Source: JBAXEO01 sp963789515 | Lineage (GTDB): Bacteria; Actinomycetota; Coriobacteriia; Anaerosomatales; JAAXUF01 | NCBI GenBank assembly: GCA_963789515.1 | Contig: CAWBKW010000009.1 | Location: forward strand, 124,001-188,000 | Reading direction: 5' to 3' | Length of the DNA stretch: 64,000 nt | In this document: piece after piece, positions 63,593-64,000 of the stretch | Numbering within the stretch: the stretch's first letter is position 1 | Layout: each line of letters starts with the position of its first letter | Notes under the pieces: generated by a model | Databases searched by the model: none | Told to the model about the DNA's origin: nothing | What the model saw: the letters and a program-made list of their open reading frames with translations, nothing else | Translations under genes and position numbers: made by a program

Positions 63593-64000
63593 ATGCGGCC
63601 GATAGTGTGCGAGACGCCCGAGCAGATCCGGATGGCGCAGGCGTTGAGGTACGAGGTGTACTGCCTGGAGAAGGGGTGGATCGAGCCTTCCAGCTGCGAC
63701 GGTGGGCTCGAGACCGACGAGTACGACGAGCTGGCGGTCCACTTCCTCGTGCTTGACGATGAGACCGAGACCGCTCTTGGCACGTCGCGTCTCCTGCTCG
63801 GCTCGTGCCAACCACTTCCGGCCGAGAGGTTCCTGGACCTGGAGGCGCTCGGCCTGCACCCGGCGCAGGCATGCGAGGTTTCACGCCTGGCGTCCCTGCG
63901 CTCGTCACGCGCTCCCAACTTCGAAGTGTTCCTTCTGCTGATGCACGTGATGTCGGTGTGGGTCGCTGACTTCGACATCACGGTCGCCCTGTCCGTGGCG
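63593..64000 (+). CDS. FeeM/exosortase-system-type N-acyltransferase (partial, runs off window)
   Basis: From ATG 63593 an open frame continues to the window end (136 codons, no stop). The start RMAQALRYEVYCLEKGWIEP and the segments EYDELAVHFLVLDDETETAL and CEVSRLASLRS match the GNAT-like acyltransferases found with PEP-CTERM/exosortase systems and FeeM-type N-acyl amino acid synthases. It follows the methyltransferase closely. The 3' part is missing, so the family call is probable but not final. Confidence 0.7.
   Translation, partial: MRPIVCETPEQIRMAQALRYEVYCLEKGWIEPSSCDGGLETDEYDELAVHFLVLDDETETALGTSRLLLGSCQPLPAERFLDLEALGLHPAQACEVSRLASLRSSRAPNFEVFLLLMHVMSVWVADFDITVALSVA

Noticed and set aside
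1..64000. CRISPR arrays, insertion sequences, tRNA and rRNA genes
   Set aside because: No regularly spaced repeats, transposase motifs or recognisable tRNA/rRNA segments were seen; a dedicated scan was not possible.

Overview
The window is high-GC actinobacterial-type DNA. Rubrerythrin, a selenocysteine-type formate dehydrogenase with a multihaem cytochrome, PadR and HAAS-type regulators and a GerW-like protein suggest an anaerobic actinobacterium, most plausibly class Coriobacteriia. That placement is an inference from gene content; no rRNA or tRNA gene was recognised.

Layout. 1-9.7 kb: end of hisG, rubrerythrin, a PadR/HAAS/lipoprotein stress-type operon, a PatB-like lyase, a CopB-type metal ATPase, two metallo-beta-lactamase-fold hydrolases and an Ada-like methyltransferase. 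9.7-15 kb: a structured leader with terminator, a secreted protein ending in DUF5648-type repeats, then a TPR protein overlapping an NHL-propeller membrane protein. 15-23.6 kb: a long structured leader (possible molybdenum-cofactor riboswitch with intrinsic terminator), then formate dehydrogenase alpha (in-frame TGA plus a SECIS hairpin), its iron-sulfur subunit and a six-CXXCH cytochrome, followed by a membrane protein and a lipoprotein. 23.6-28.6 kb: radical SAM protein, aldo/keto reductase, lipoproteins, GNAT. 28.7-42.5 kb: a surface polysaccharide region with glycosyltransferases, a GT-C-like enzyme, DUF1616, a FemAB/CelD-like acyltransferase, PIG-L deacetylase, flippase and two secreted GH16 enzymes. 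42.5-64 kb: mixed housekeeping and accessory genes (C39-like peptidase, bactofilin-like protein, ATP-grasp, carbonic anhydrase, third GH16, purB), ending in a methyltransferase and an exosortase-type acyltransferase that runs off the window.

Working together. Three near-perfect TGTGA-N6-TCACA palindromes sit upstream of a GH16 gene, the polysaccharide operon and the methyltransferase/acyltransferase pair. This suggests one Crp/Fnr-family regulon controlling surface polysaccharide. The polysaccharide operon and the formate dehydrogenase operon also each have a long leader holding an intrinsic terminator, so both look subject to premature-termination control.

Quality caution. Reading frames are broken more than 30 times between 10.3 and 20.9 kb but fewer than ten times elsewhere, while the protein sequence stays conserved across the breaks. 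I treat these as probable assembly or base-calling errors and give full-length gene spans with the breaks noted.
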